This document shows positions 1 through 9,414 of a stretch of DNA of 64,000 nt, piece after piece (within the stretch, counting starts at the first letter, position 1; each line of letters opens with the position of its first letter). The stretch is from contig NZ_CP129966.1 of the NCBI RefSeq assembly GCF_030503595.1, forward strand, positions 372,001-436,000, read 5' to 3'. Below the pieces are notes generated by a model. The model saw only the letters and a list, made by a program, of their open reading frames with translations. It did no database searches and was not told the origin of the DNA. The position numbers and the translations under genes were made by a program. The stretch is from Corynebacterium sp. P4-C1 (GTDB lineage Bacteria; Actinomycetota; Actinomycetes; Mycobacteriales; Mycobacteriaceae).

Positions 1-1422
1 GAGGCCGGCCTAGACGTGGACATGGACGCGTTCCACGCGGCGATGGACGAGCAGAAGCAGCGCGCCAAGGCCGACAACAAGGCGAAGAAGCACGGCAACA
101 TCGACGAATCCCTCTACCGCGAGTGGATCGACGGCCACCCGACCGAATTCGTCGGCTTCACAGAGCTGTCCCACGAGGGAAAGGTCCTGGGTTTGGTCCG
201 CGGGGGCGAGAAGGTCGGCGAGGCCGCGCAGGGCGACGAGGTCGAGGTCATTCTCGACGTTACCCCGATGTACGCCGAAGGCGGCGGACAGCTCGCCGAC
301 CGCGGCCGCATCGTCGTAGGCGACACGGTGCTGGACGTCCACGACGTGCAGAAAGTGGGCAACAAGAAGCTCTGGGTGCACAAGGCGACCGTGGCCAACG
401 GCGGCCTCGATGTCGGCCAGACCGTGCGGGCGGAGGTGGACCCGACGTGGCGCCACGGCGCCCGCCAGGCGCACACCGCGACCCACTTGATCCACGCGGC
501 ACTGCGCCAGGTGCTCGGCCCGACCGCCGTCCAGGCGGGTTCCATGAATAAGCCGGGCTACCTGCGCTTCGATTTCAACTACACCGAGCAGCTGAGCCCG
601 GAGCAGCTAGAGGAAATCGCTGCCATCACCAACCAGGCCGTCGACGCGGACTTCGCGGTGAACACCTTCGAGACGTCCCTGGACAAGGCCAAGGAGATGG
701 GTGCAATGGCGCTGTTCGGCGAGAACTACGGCGATGAGGTGCGCGTCGTGGAGATCGGTGGCCCGTTCTCCATCGAGCTGTGCGGCGGCACCCACGTGGA
801 ACACTCGTCGCAGATCGGCCCGGTGGCCGTCCTCGGCGAGTCGTCCGTCGGGTCCGGCGCACGCCGCATTGAGGCGTACTCGGGTCTGGATTCCTTCCAG
901 TACTTCTCCAAGGAAGCCGCGATCGCGAACCTGCTCGCCGGCGAGATGAAGACCCCGTCGGAGGACCTTCCGGAACGCGTCGCCCAGCTCACTGAGCGTC
1001 TCCGCGCCGCCGAGAAAGAGATCGAGAACCTGCGCAAGAAGGAGCTCGCCAACCAGACCGGTGAACTGGTCAACAAGGCGGAGGAGATCGGTTCCTTCCG
1101 CTTCCTGAGCGTGAAGCTTCCCGACGGCACGAGCGGCGGCGACCTGCGTACGATCGCCACGGACCTCAAGGGCCGCTTCGGCGATACTCCGGCTGTGATT
1201 GTGCTGGCAGCAGAAGCGGGCGGCAAGGTCCCGTTCGCAGTGGCCGCGACCAAGGCCGCCGTGGACGAGGGCGTCAAGGCCGGCGAATTCGTCGGCGCAT
1301 TCGGCCAGTACGTCGGCGGCAAGGGCGGCGGTAAGCCGGATCTCGCGCAGGGCTCGGGATCGGACGCCGCTGGCGTCGAGGCAGGTTTCGCTGCCCTCCG
1401 GGAACGCATTTCGCAGATATAG
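1..1422 (+). CDS. alaS: Alanyl-tRNA synthetase, C-terminal part (5' end outside window)
   Basis: Charges tRNA-Ala with alanine in the cytoplasm. The open frame runs in from base 1, so this is a partial gene of 473 codons; full AlaRS is about 880 residues, so the class II catalytic domain lies upstream. Visible here are the editing domain, with the HxxxH metal motif (HTATHLIH, near base 472) and the second metal motif CGGTHVEH (near base 781), then a charged coiled-coil linker (AAEKEIENLRKKELANQ) and the glycine-rich C-Ala domain ending in GGGKPDLAQGSG. The ATG at 16 is internal, not a start. It is followed by ruvX and mltG, the usual actinobacterial order. Nothing looks abnormal in the visible part. 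Confidence 0.97.
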   Translation, partial: EAGLDVDMDAFHAAMDEQKQRAKADNKAKKHGNIDESLYREWIDGHPTEFVGFTELSHEGKVLGLVRGGEKVGEAAQGDEVEVILDVTPMYAEGGGQLADRGRIVVGDTVLDVHDVQKVGNKKLWVHKATVANGGLDVGQTVRAEVDPTWRHGARQAHTATHLIHAALRQVLGPTAVQAGSMNKPGYLRFDFNYTEQLSPEQLEEIAAITNQAVDADFAVNTFETSLDKAKEMGAMALFGENYGDEVRVVEIGGPFSIELCGGTHVEHSSQIGPVAVLGESSVGSGARRIEAYSGLDSFQYFSKEAAIANLLAGEMKTPSEDLPERVAQLTERLRAAEKEIENLRKKELANQTGELVNKAEEIGSFRFLSVKLPDGTSGGDLRTIATDLKGRFGDTPAVIVLAAEAGGKVPFAVAATKAAVDEGVKAGEFVGAFGQYVGGKGGGKPDLAQGSGSDAAGVEAGFAALRERISQI

Positions 1423-1438
1423 GATAGGCTTCAACAAG

Positions 1439-1504
1439 GTCACGAATTGATTACGTGACACGCCCTGCCTGTGGTACAACGGCAGTGCCTCCGGGCACTA
1501 CCGT
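1439..1504. other. alaS-ruvX intergenic inverted repeat and hairpin
   Basis: Two dyads fill the short gap after alaS. GTCACG (1439-1444) and CGTGAC (1454-1459) are perfect 6-bp arms around a 9-bp AT-rich spacer, which looks like an operator. ACGGcAGTGCC (1479-1489) and GGCACTaCCGT (1494-1504) can fold into a strong hairpin with a TCCG loop and one mismatch. No T-run follows, so a Rho-independent terminator is only one option. Confidence 0.45.
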
Positions 1505-1548
1505 GGAAACGACGGTGTATTCAGCAAAAGTAAAGGTTCCCGCGCACG

Positions 1549-2088
1549 ATGAAAGTTCATCCGGACAACCCCGGGGTCGACGACCCCGGCAACGGCCGCC
1601 GCATCGGTCTCGATGTCGGCACCGTCCGGATCGGCGTTTCATCCTCGGACCGCGATGCGCGGCTGGCCACTCCCGTGGAGACAGTCAAGCGCGTCACCGG
1701 GTTCAAGGACCGCGATGGCGAGGATATCGAACGCCTGCTGGAAATCATCGACGAATATGACGCTGTAGAAGTCGTGGTGGGGCTTCCCCGCGACCTCAAG
1801 GGCAACGGATCGTCCAGCGTGAAGCACGCCAAGGAGATCGGGTTCCGGATTTCGCGCCGCAGCGATGTTCCGGTCCGGTACGCCGATGAGCGTCTCACCA
1901 CCGTCGAGGCAACGCATGCGCTGCGTGCCTCTGGCGTGAGTGAGCGCGAGGGACGTTCCGTCATCGACCAGGCCGCGGCCGTGGCCATCCTTCAGTCTTG
2001 GCTGGACGGACGTAAGAACTACCGCGAGGAAACCGCGCCCGAGCAGTCGGCCAGCGCGGATCCGTCGCCACAACCCAAGGAGACTTAA
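1549..2088 (+). CDS. ruvX: Putative pre-16S rRNA nuclease / Holliday junction resolvase-like protein (YqgF family)
   Basis: An RNase H-fold nuclease of the YqgF/RuvX family, implicated in 16S rRNA 5'-end maturation in other bacteria; the resolvase role is only inferred. Family motifs are [13 protein letters not shown] with the first catalytic Asp, [12 protein letters not shown], and [11 protein letters not shown] with the second acidic site. It has 179 residues, somewhat longer than the usual 140-170, because of an N-terminal Gly/Asp/Pro stretch and a hydrophilic tail. It is placed 3 nt before mltG, so the two are probably co-transcribed. The ATG at 1549 follows a purine-rich stretch but no strong Shine-Dalgarno. 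Confidence 0.93.
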   Translation: MKVHPDNPGVDDPGNGRRIGLDVGTVRIGVSSSDRDARLATPVETVKRVTGFKDRDGEDIERLLEIIDEYDAVEVVVGLPRDLKGNGSSSVKHAKEIGFRISRRSDVPVRYADERLTTVEATHALRASGVSEREGRSVIDQAAAVAILQSWLDGRKNYREETAPEQSASADPSPQPKET

Positions 2089-2091
2089 AAC

Positions 2092-3246
2092 GTGAGCTCG
2101 GCAACCTCGTCTCAAGGGCGCACCCGCGGAGTCGCGGTGTTGGTCGCGTCGATCTTGCTGATCATCGGCGCTGTCGTCTACATCGCATTCGCCCGGAGCA
2201 ACTCCACCGGCAGCGATTTCAAAGGCGCCGGTAACGGCGTCGAGCAGATCGTTGAGATTCCGGAGGGCTCCACCCTCTCGGCTATGGGTCCCGCGCTGAC
2301 GGATAAAGGCGTCGTCCGTTCAGACAAAGCATTCCAGAATGCCGCGATGGCGAACTCGGATGCGGACAACATCCAGCCGGGCTTCTACCGCCTGCAGGAG
2401 AAGATGAGTGCCGACGAGGCCGTCAAGGCCCTGCTCGATCCCGCCAACAAGGTGGACATGCTCAAGATCCCCGGCGGCGCCACGTTGATGGACGTCAAGG
2501 TCGTCGGCGGCGACACGCGCTTCGGCATCTTCAGCAGCATCTCGTCGGTCTCCTGCGGCTCCGAAGGGGAGAAAGACAGCTGCGTGAGCGTGAAGGAGCT
2601 CCACGACGTGGCCGCCAATTCCGATCCGGTGGCGCTCGGTGTTCCGCAGTGGGCGGTCGACCCGGTCAACGCCCACAAAGGCGACCCCAAGCGCCTTGAG
2701 GGCCTGATCGCCCCGGGCGAGTACATCGTCGACCCGAACGCGGATGCCCAGACGATTCTTACGGACTTGATCAGCCGTTCCACAGAGAAGTACAACAGCA
2801 CCGACATCGTCGGACGCGCCCAGGCGATCGGCTTGAGCCCCTACGACCTGCTGACCGCTGCGTCGCTTGTGGAGCGCGAAGCACCGGAGGGGGAGTTCGA
2901 CAAGGTCGCACGCGTGATCCTCAACAGGCTCAAGGAGCCGATGCGCTTGGAGTTCGACTCGACGGTGAACTACGGCCTGGAGTCGGTGGAGCTGGCCACC
3001 GGCGACACCGACCGCAAGAAGGTCACCCCGTGGAACACGTACGCCAAGGACGGCCTGCCGGAGACTCCGATCGCATCGCCGTCGGAGGAGGCGATCCAGG
3101 CGATGGAGCACCCGGCCGAGGGCGCGTGGCTGTTCTTCGTCACCGTCGACGACAAGGGCACCACGATCTTCAGCAACACGTTCGAGGAGCACCAGGCGAA
3201 TGTTCAGCAGGCATACGACTCCGGAATCCTCGATTCCCAGCGTTAG
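2092..3246 (+). CDS. mltG: Endolytic transglycosylase MltG (YceG-like)
   Basis: A membrane-anchored peptidoglycan lytic transglycosylase thought to cut nascent glycan strands and set their length. The GTG at 2092 is preceded by AAGGAG inside the ruvX tail. Residues 13-34 form the single N-terminal membrane anchor; the rest is extracytoplasmic. The YceG catalytic signature is present: SLVEREAP with the candidate catalytic Glu261, then VARVILNRL and the C-terminal block with GLPETPIASPS and WLFFVT. The 384-residue length fits corynebacterial homologues. It forms a block with ruvX (3 nt) and aroE (9 nt). Confidence 0.93.
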   Translation: MSSATSSQGRTRGVAVLVASILLIIGAVVYIAFARSNSTGSDFKGAGNGVEQIVEIPEGSTLSAMGPALTDKGVVRSDKAFQNAAMANSDADNIQPGFYRLQEKMSADEAVKALLDPANKVDMLKIPGGATLMDVKVVGGDTRFGIFSSISSVSCGSEGEKDSCVSVKELHDVAANSDPVALGVPQWAVDPVNAHKGDPKRLEGLIAPGEYIVDPNADAQTILTDLISRSTEKYNSTDIVGRAQAIGLSPYDLLTAASLVEREAPEGEFDKVARVILNRLKEPMRLEFDSTVNYGLESVELATGDTDRKKVTPWNTYAKDGLPETPIASPSEEAIQAMEHPAEGAWLFFVTVDDKGTTIFSNTFEEHQANVQQAYDSGILDSQR

Positions 3247-3255
3247 AGCAACGCG

Positions 3256-4116
3256 ATGAGCACAGCAGTCAGCGTCGAGCATAAAGCTGCAGTCCTGGGC
3301 AGCCCGGTCGAGCATTCTTTGTCGCCGGTGCTGCACAGCGCCGGCTTCGAGGCCGCGGGCCTGGAAGGCTGGACGTACGAGCGCATCGAGTGCGATGCAG
3401 AGCGGCTCCCCGGTCTAGTCGGGGAGGCGGGGGACGAATACCGTGGTTTCTCCGTGACCATGCCCGGGAAGTTCGCTGCGCTGGAATTCGGCGGCACTGT
3501 CACGGAGCGTGCACAGGCGATCGGTTCGGCGAACACCCTCGTCCGCGAAGGGTCGACGTGGCGTGCGGACAACACCGACTGCGAAGGAATCGCGGGGGCG
3601 CTGGAGGAGCTCGTCGGCACGCACACACCAATCGGCCATGCCCTTGTCATCGGCGCCGGCGGAACTGCCCGGCCGGCGCTGTGGTCGCTGGCGGAGCGCG
3701 GTGCCGAAAAAGTCACGGTGCTCAACCGCTCCGACCGTTCGGCCGAGCTGCTGCCGTTGCTGGACGGCGTTGAGACGGAATTCATCGATTTCGAGCGAGA
3801 CCTGGAACCGCTGGCGATGAGCGTGGATCTGATCATCTCCACCGTCCCTTCAGCGGCGCTATCCGGACGTGAGAAGGAGCTCGGGCACGCGCCGCTGCTC
3901 GACGTCATCTACAACCCCTGGCCCACGCCTCTGGCGACCCGCTGCGCGTCAAACGGCCACCTGACCGTCGGCGGCCTAGTCATGCTCGCGTGCCAGTCTT
4001 ATTCGCAGTTCGAGCAGTTCACCGGTGTCCCCGCTCCGCGCGAAGAAATGCGCGAAGCCCTCTTCCGCCACGTCGGTTGGGTGGCACCCACTGGAGTGAC
4101 GCGGAAGAACCGGTAG
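3256..4116 (+). CDS. aroE: Shikimate dehydrogenase
   Basis: Reduces 3-dehydroshikimate to shikimate with NADPH, step four of aromatic amino acid synthesis. The N-terminal substrate domain has SPVEHSLSPVLH (shikimate-binding serines) and SVTMPGK with the catalytic Lys; NTDCEG supplies the Asp partner. The nucleotide-binding loop is GAGGTARPAL. The C-terminal NGHLTVGGLVML block closes the domain. Length is 286 aa, typical. The gene opens the local aro cluster, which continues with aroC, aroK, aroB and aroQ. Confidence 0.95.
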   Translation: MSTAVSVEHKAAVLGSPVEHSLSPVLHSAGFEAAGLEGWTYERIECDAERLPGLVGEAGDEYRGFSVTMPGKFAALEFGGTVTERAQAIGSANTLVREGSTWRADNTDCEGIAGALEELVGTHTPIGHALVIGAGGTARPALWSLAERGAEKVTVLNRSDRSAELLPLLDGVETEFIDFERDLEPLAMSVDLIISTVPSAALSGREKELGHAPLLDVIYNPWPTPLATRCASNGHLTVGGLVMLACQSYSQFEQFTGVPAPREEMREALFRHVGWVAPTGVTRKNR

Positions 4117-4223
4117 TAGCGGTGAAGCCGGTAGAGCCCTGGAACTCCGCCACTGCTTCGCTAGATAGCGCCGTTGCGCATTAGAGTGCGCACCCCGCCT
4201 GTGCGGTCGGGCGGCCACTGTTC

Positions 4224-4229
4224 TAGGTT
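4224..4229 (+). promoter_or_regulatory. -10 hexamer TAGGTT, leaderless start of the prepilin-peptidase-like gene
   Basis: TAGGTT fits TAnnnT and ends 7 nt before the ATG at 4237. No Shine-Dalgarno sequence is present. This also supports 4237 over an upstream in-frame start at 4174. Confidence 0.5.
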
Positions 4230-4236
4230 GAGCGTC

Positions 4237-4674
4237 ATGGGGGAGATCTCGGTGGGGGCCGTTGCCGTGAGCTCGGTGTTGTGCGCGGCGGCGGCGATCT
4301 GGACGGTGGCGCTCATCGCGGTGGACGCGGAAGAACGTCGGCTGCCGGACGTGTGGACTTTGCCGGTGGCGGGTGCCGCGGCCGCCGCGTGCGTCGCCGT
4401 GCCGGCAGGGGCGGCCGGGCTCGTCTGGCCGCTGGCGTACGCGGTTGCTGGAAGGGGAATTGGCGGGGGAGACGTGAAGTTGGCGGTGCCGCTGGGGGTG
4501 GTGCTCGCGCTTCTTGGGGGAGTCGGCGCTGTTCTCGCCGGAATGTTTCTGGCCAGCATGTTCACTGTTCTGGTGCTGTTGGCCCGGCGGAAGAAGACGA
4601 TGGCGCACGGGCCGTCTATGCTCGCCGCGGCATGGCTGGTGGGTATTGCTAGCACTTTCCTGTCACCGGTATGA
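4237..4674 (+). CDS. Type IV prepilin peptidase-like membrane protein (A24 family)
   Basis: A 145-residue integral membrane protein resembling the catalytic half of prepilin peptidases. The two Asp motifs of aspartic protease family A24 are present: DAEERRLPD after the first membrane helix and GGGDVKL between later helices. About four hydrophobic segments are visible. The methyltransferase domain of full-length PilD is missing, as is common in actinobacteria. It is an orphan in the shikimate cluster with no pilin or assembly gene nearby, so its substrate cannot be named. It ends 12 nt before aroC. Confidence 0.78.
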   Translation: MGEISVGAVAVSSVLCAAAAIWTVALIAVDAEERRLPDVWTLPVAGAAAAACVAVPAGAAGLVWPLAYAVAGRGIGGGDVKLAVPLGVVLALLGGVGAVLAGMFLASMFTVLVLLARRKKTMAHGPSMLAAAWLVGIASTFLSPV

Positions 4675-4680
4675 GACAAT
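4675..4680 (+). promoter_or_regulatory. Possible -10 hexamer GACAAT before aroC
   Basis: GACAAT ends 6 nt before the aroC ATG at 4687 and there is no ribosome binding site. It departs from TAnnnT at position 1, so this is a weaker example of the leaderless pattern. Confidence 0.35.
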
Positions 4681-4686
4681 GCCTCC

Positions 4687-5907
4687 ATGCTTCGTTGGAC
4701 TACCGCAGGTGAATCCCACGGTCAGGCGCTTGTCGCACTGGTCGAGAATATGCCGGCTGGGGTCACCGTCTCCGCGGAAGAGATCGGTCACCAGCTCGCC
4801 CGCCGCCGTCTCGGATACGGGCGCGGCGCACGCATGAAATTCGAGCAGGACGAGTTGACCCTGCTGACCGGTGTCGTGCACGGAAAGACCATCGGCAGCC
4901 CGATCGCCATCATGATCGGGAACACCGAGTGGCCGAAATGGACGACGATCATGTCGCCGGACGCGCTCGACTACGACGACCCGGAAGTGGCGAAGGCGAT
5001 GAATTCGGGCCGCGGTGCGGCGCTGACCCGGCCGCGCCCGGGCCACGCGGATTTTTCCGGGATGGTCAAGTACGGATTCGATGCGGCACGTCCGGTGCTG
5101 GAGAGGTCGTCGGCACGCGAAACCGCGTCCCGCGTTGCGGCCGCCACGGTAGCGCGGTCATTCCTGCGTGAGGTGCTTGGCGTCGAGGTCTACTCGCACG
5201 TGATCTCCATCGGCGCTTCCGAGCCGTACGATGGCCCGTCCCCGTCGTTCAGCGACAATGACGCGATCGACGAGTCCCCAGTCCGCGCCTACGGCAAGGA
5301 TGCGGAGGAGTCCATGATCGCCGAGATTGAATCGGCGAAGAAGGCGGGAGACACACTCGGCGGAATCGTGGAGGTCATCGTCGACGGCCTGCCGATCGGA
5401 TTGGGCTCCCACGTCTCCGGCGAGACCCGCCTCGACGCGCAGCTCGCCGCTGCTTTGATGAGCATCCAGGCGATCAAGGGCGTCGAGATCGGCGACGGTT
5501 TCGAGGAGGCCCGCCGCCGCGGTTCGGAAGCCCACGACGAGATCCTCCGCGATGAGAATGGCGTTCACCGCGCAACGAACCGCGCGGGCGGTCTTGAAGG
5601 CGGCATGACCAACGGCGAGCAGCTCCGCGTCCGTGCGGCGATGAAGCCGATCTCCACAGTCCCGCGCGCGCTGCAGACACTCGACATGGCGACGGGGGAT
5701 GCAGCCACCGCCATCCACCAGCGTTCCGATGTCTGCGCCGTGCCCGCCGCCGGAGTCGTCGCCGAAGCCATGGTCGCGCTTGTGCTTGCACGTGCGACGT
5801 TGGAGAAATTCGGCGGCGACAGCGTGGAAGAAACGAAACGCAACGTTGAAGCGTATAAGCAGTACGTGTCTGAGCGTCTCGCGTTTGGAGGAAACAACAA
5901 TGACTAA
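4687..5907 (+). CDS. aroC: Chorismate synthase
   Basis: Converts 5-enolpyruvylshikimate-3-phosphate to chorismate using reduced FMN, the last step of the shikimate pathway. The N-terminus [10 protein letters not shown] and the internal [13 protein letters not shown] and [16 protein letters not shown] blocks are hallmark chorismate synthase motifs; the RxxxRxTA region reads [15 protein letters not shown]. At 406 aa the length is normal for actinobacteria. Its 3' end overlaps the aroK start by 8 nt, so translation is probably coupled. Confidence 0.97.
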   Translation: MLRWTTAGESHGQALVALVENMPAGVTVSAEEIGHQLARRRLGYGRGARMKFEQDELTLLTGVVHGKTIGSPIAIMIGNTEWPKWTTIMSPDALDYDDPEVAKAMNSGRGAALTRPRPGHADFSGMVKYGFDAARPVLERSSARETASRVAAATVARSFLREVLGVEVYSHVISIGASEPYDGPSPSFSDNDAIDESPVRAYGKDAEESMIAEIESAKKAGDTLGGIVEVIVDGLPIGLGSHVSGETRLDAQLAAALMSIQAIKGVEIGDGFEEARRRGSEAHDEILRDENGVHRATNRAGGLEGGMTNGEQLRVRAAMKPISTVPRALQTLDMATGDAATAIHQRSDVCAVPAAGVVAEAMVALVLARATLEKFGGDSVEETKRNVEAYKQYVSERLAFGGNNND

Positions 5908-6598
5908 CTCTGTGGCACAGCCCCAGCCGCAGCCGAAGCCGCGTCCGCAGCGCCCCGCGCGCTTCCCGGCCACCGCTGGTACTCCCGACCCGTCCACGGC
6001 GCAGCACGGCCGAATTTCCAATGTCGCGGAACCGGTCGGCTCGCACGGTGATGCCGCTGCTTTCGGTGCGCCGGAGGAACCCGTGGTCCACGGTTCGCCG
6101 CGCGTTGTTCTGGTCGGCCCGCCCGGCGCCGGCAAGTCGACAATCGGCCGCCGTCTCGCCCGCGCCATGAACCTGCCGTTGGTCGATTCGGACGATCTGA
6201 TCGCCAAGGGTGAGGGAAAACCCACCGGCGAGGTCTTCAGTGATCTGGGGGAGGAGCGCTTTCGCGAGGTTGAGGCAGAATACGTCGCTCGTTCGCTGGC
6301 ATCCGGTGGAGTAGTCAGTTTGGGCGGTGGGGCAGTGCTCACCGAGTCCACACGGAGGCTGCTCCAGGCGCACAACGTTGTCTGGATCGACGTCTCCGTT
6401 GAGGAAGGCGTGCGCCGCACCTCCGGCAACGATTTCCGCCCAGTGCTCAATGCCGACGATCCCGTGGCGCATTACCGTGCGCTGCTCGAGTCCCGTGAGC
6501 CCTTCTACCGGGAGGTGGCCATGCACCGTGTGCGTACCGATTCCCGCCCGCCGCAGCGGCTCGTCGCTGAGATTCTCTCGCTGATCGACACCCTCTAG
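5900..6598 (+). CDS. aroK: Shikimate kinase with a proline-rich N-terminal extension
   Basis: Phosphorylates shikimate with ATP. The P-loop GPPGAGKST lies at residues 73-81; DSD (shikimate binding) and SLGGGAVL follow, and the lid region contains [12 protein letters not shown]. The 232-residue protein is about 60 longer than the usual kinase because of a Pro/Gln/Ala-rich N-terminus. The ATG at 5900 is supported by GGAGG at 5887-5891 and overlaps aroC by 8 nt. No other credible start lies closer to the kinase core, so the extension is probably real. Confidence 0.93.
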   Translation: MTNSVAQPQPQPKPRPQRPARFPATAGTPDPSTAQHGRISNVAEPVGSHGDAAAFGAPEEPVVHGSPRVVLVGPPGAGKSTIGRRLARAMNLPLVDSDDLIAKGEGKPTGEVFSDLGEERFREVEAEYVARSLASGGVVSLGGGAVLTESTRRLLQAHNVVWIDVSVEEGVRRTSGNDFRPVLNADDPVAHYRALLESREPFYREVAMHRVRTDSRPPQRLVAEILSLIDTL

Positions 6599-6649
6599 CC
6601 CCCACAACGTTCACAACCCCGAGAGCCCACAGCAAGGAGCGCCCCCCTC

Positions 6650-7711
6650 ATGGCCGAGATTCAGGTCGCAGGACCGTCCCCGTACACCGTCCGGATCGAC
6701 CACGGGCTGGACGGCCAGGTGGCGCAACGCATCGCTGAGTCAGGTGCGCGTCAGGCACTGATCGTGCACCAGGAACCGCTCGCGGGTGCGGCTGAGGCGC
6801 TCCGTGCGCGCTTGGAGGGCGTAGGCCTCAGCGCGGCGTTGGCTCCGATTCCGGATGCGGAAGACGGGAAATCGCTCGCTGTCGCCGGGCAATTGTGGGA
6901 CACACTCGGCGAGAAGAATTTCTCGCGTCAGGATGCTGTCGTTGGCCTTGGCGGGGGAGCCGCCACCGATCTGGCTGGTTTCATTGCCGCCACGTGGATG
7001 CGCGGCATCAAGGTCGTCCAGGTTCCCACCACATTGCTGGCGATGGTCGACGCCGCCGTCGGCGGAAAGACCGGCATCAACACTGCCGCAGGCAAGAACT
7101 TGGTCGGTGCGTTTCACGAACCGGATTCCGTGTTCATCGACCTCGACCGCCTGGATACCCTGCCGGAGGCGGAGTTCGTCTCCGGCTCCGCCGAGATCAT
7201 CAAGACGGGGTTCATCGCTGACCCGGTGATCCTGGACATCTACCGCGCGGGAGGCAGCGTGCCCACCGACAAGATCGCGGAGCTCATCGAGCGTTCCGTC
7301 GCGGTGAAAGCTTCGGTTGTGACACAGGACCTGAAGGAGTCCTCCCTGCGCGAGATCCTCAACTACGGCCACACTCTCGGTCACGCCATCGAGAAGCGGG
7401 AAGACTACCGCTGGCGCCACGGGAACGCGGTGGCGGTCGGAATGATGTTCGTCGCAAAGCTGGCGCGCAACCGCGGGCTCATCGGGGACGATGTGGTGGA
7501 CATGCACCGCGAGATCCTCGAAGCAGTCGGTTTGCCCACGACCTACGAGGTGGGTGCGTTCGATGAGCTGTACGAGGGCATGACGCACGACAAGAAGAAC
7601 CGCAACGGGCAGATCAGGTTCGTCGCCCTTGACGGGATCGGCAGCACCACCCGAATCGAGGATGCGGGCATCGAGGAGCTGCGCACCGCGTACACTGAGC
7701 TTTCACAGTGA
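6650..7711 (+). CDS. aroB: 3-dehydroquinate synthase
   Basis: NAD- and metal-dependent enzyme that cyclises DAHP to 3-dehydroquinate. Diagnostic motifs are [34 protein letters not shown], and the metal ligands in [11 protein letters not shown] and [11 protein letters not shown]. Length is 353 aa, typical. AAGGAG lies upstream of the ATG. It is 51 nt from aroK and 76 nt from aroQ in the same direction, so the aro genes are probably one transcription unit. Confidence 0.97.
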   Translation: MAEIQVAGPSPYTVRIDHGLDGQVAQRIAESGARQALIVHQEPLAGAAEALRARLEGVGLSAALAPIPDAEDGKSLAVAGQLWDTLGEKNFSRQDAVVGLGGGAATDLAGFIAATWMRGIKVVQVPTTLLAMVDAAVGGKTGINTAAGKNLVGAFHEPDSVFIDLDRLDTLPEAEFVSGSAEIIKTGFIADPVILDIYRAGGSVPTDKIAELIERSVAVKASVVTQDLKESSLREILNYGHTLGHAIEKREDYRWRHGNAVAVGMMFVAKLARNRGLIGDDVVDMHREILEAVGLPTTYEVGAFDELYEGMTHDKKNRNGQIRFVALDGIGSTTRIEDAGIEELRTAYTELSQ

Positions 7712-7787
7712 GCACCGGCCGTGCCTGGCCCGGTGACAAATCAAGACTGAGTCTCAGCGCGACGCTGAGCGGCGAGGAGGCCCCGAC

Positions 7788-8225
7788 GTGAAGATCCTGG
7801 TGCTCAACGGCCCGAACCTGAACAGGTTGGGCAAGCGGCAGCCGGAGGTGTACGGCACGACCACGTTGGCGGACATTGAGAGTCACCTGCGCTCGCGCGC
7901 CGAGGAGGCGGGCACGGACATTGCGTTCTTGCAGTCCAACCACGAGGGCGAGCTTATCGACGCCGTGCACGAGGCCGCCGACAATTCCTGGCCCGTGATC
8001 ATCAACCCCGGCGGCTTCACCCACACCTCTGTGGCGCTGCGTGACGCTCTGGTGGAGCTGCAGGACGGCCCCGGCTTCATAGAAGTCCACATCTCCAACG
8101 TCCACGCACGTGAACCGTTCCGCCACCACTCGTACCTTTCGCCGATTGCCGCCGGCGTCATCGCCGGGCTCGGCACCGACGGCTACGACATGGCGCTCGA
8201 CTACTTCCTGAGGAGGGCTAAGTAA
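7788..8225 (+). CDS. aroQ: 3-dehydroquinate dehydratase, type II
   Basis: Dehydrates 3-dehydroquinate to 3-dehydroshikimate. The type II signature is complete: [17 protein letters not shown] with the catalytic Arg and Tyr, [23 protein letters not shown], and [17 protein letters not shown] with the active-site His. Length is 145 aa. The GTG start at 7788 follows GAGGAGG. The stop codon abuts the pepQ ATG directly. Confidence 0.96.
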   Translation: MKILVLNGPNLNRLGKRQPEVYGTTTLADIESHLRSRAEEAGTDIAFLQSNHEGELIDAVHEAADNSWPVIINPGGFTHTSVALRDALVELQDGPGFIEVHISNVHAREPFRHHSYLSPIAAGVIAGLGTDGYDMALDYFLRRAK

Positions 8226-9317
8226 ATGAGCTTTGCAGATTCCCGCTTTCTCACCCGCCGCCGCAAACTGTCCGCGAAGCTCGCGGCTCAGCGGATCGAC
8301 TCGTTCCTGCTCACGGACCCCACGAATGTGCGCTATTTCTCCGGTTTCAGCGGTTCCAACGGCGCGCTGCTGATGAACAAGGACCTCTCGGCCGCGATCG
8401 CCACTGACGGCCGGTACACCACCCAGATCGCCGAGGAAGTCCCCGACATCGATGCGATCATCGAGCGTGAGGCAGGCACCGCGGTCCTGGCGACAGTGCC
8501 GGAAGGGTGGCGCGTCGGCTTCGACCCCACCAGGGTGACGGTGGACGAGCTCGAGCGGCTGGACAAGGCCACACCCGATTCGGTGGCACTCGTCCCAGTG
8601 AAGGGTGTGGTCGAGCAGATCCGGCTGCTCAAGGACAGCTTTGAGTTACACCGCCTCGAGGACGCCGCGAAGATTGCCGTTGACGCGCTCGCGCAGCTTA
8701 TCGACGCCGGCGAGCTGCGTGCCGGCCGCACCGAGAAAGAGGTCGCCGCCGACCTCGAACACCGGATGCGTTTGCTCGGTTCGGAGCGTGTCAGCTTCGA
8801 CACCATCGTCGCGTCGGGGCCGAATTCGGCGCTTCCGCACTACGCCGCCGGGGACCGTGAGCTCACCGATGGGGACCTGGTCACCATCGATTTCGGCGCG
8901 CACTACGTCGGCTTCAATTCGGACATGACCCGCACGTTCTGCATAGGTGAACCGAGCGACTTCAACCGGGAGATCTACGAGATCGTCCTGCAGGCGCAGA
9001 AAGCCGGTGTCGCCGCCGCGACACCGGGCCGCCCGCTCGTCGACGTCGATAAGGCCTGCCGTGACATCATCACCGAGGCTGGCTACGGCGATTATTTCGT
9101 GCACTCCACCGGCCACGGCATCGGGCTGGAAGTGCATGAGGGGCCGGCCGCGTCGACACGCGCTCAGGGCGTGCTCGAAGAGAACATGACGCTGACCATT
9201 GAGCCCGGCATCTACGTGCCCGGCAAGGGCGGCGTGCGCATCGAAGACACCCTGATCATCACCTCCGGTGCGCCGAAAGTGATCACGCCCGCGCCGAAGG
9301 AACTGACCATCCTGTAG
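8226..9317 (+). CDS. pepQ: Xaa-Pro aminopeptidase / M24 metallopeptidase
   Basis: A cytoplasmic peptidase cleaving bonds next to proline. It has the creatinase-like N-domain (PTNVRYFSGFSGSNG) and the pita-bread M24 domain with dinuclear metal ligands: the Asp in TIDFGAHYVGFNSDMTRTF, the His in HSTGHGIGLEVHE, and the Glu in TIEPGIYVPGKGGVRIED. Length is 363 aa. The ATG immediately follows the aroQ stop and uses AGGAGG at 8211-8216. In actinobacteria this gene normally sits between aroQ and efp, as here. Confidence 0.93.
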   Translation: MSFADSRFLTRRRKLSAKLAAQRIDSFLLTDPTNVRYFSGFSGSNGALLMNKDLSAAIATDGRYTTQIAEEVPDIDAIIEREAGTAVLATVPEGWRVGFDPTRVTVDELERLDKATPDSVALVPVKGVVEQIRLLKDSFELHRLEDAAKIAVDALAQLIDAGELRAGRTEKEVAADLEHRMRLLGSERVSFDTIVASGPNSALPHYAAGDRELTDGDLVTIDFGAHYVGFNSDMTRTFCIGEPSDFNREIYEIVLQAQKAGVAAATPGRPLVDVDKACRDIITEAGYGDYFVHSTGHGIGLEVHEGPAASTRAQGVLEENMTLTIEPGIYVPGKGGVRIEDTLIITSGAPKVITPAPKELTIL

Positions 9318-9362
9318 GTAAACCCGGGGCTATGACCGTGCGGCCCAGCGCGGGCCGTGGTG

Positions 9363-9368
9363 TAGCAT
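9363..9368 (+). promoter_or_regulatory. Candidate -10 hexamer TAGCAT for efp
   Basis: TGTAGCAT fits an extended TAnnnT -10. Transcription would begin near 9375, about 40 nt upstream of the efp GTG at 9415, leaving room for its AAGGGAG ribosome binding site. Confidence 0.4.
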
Positions 9369-9414
9369 AGCCATGTTTGAATCACCCACCGAGCCGAAAA
9401 TAAGGGAGAATATC

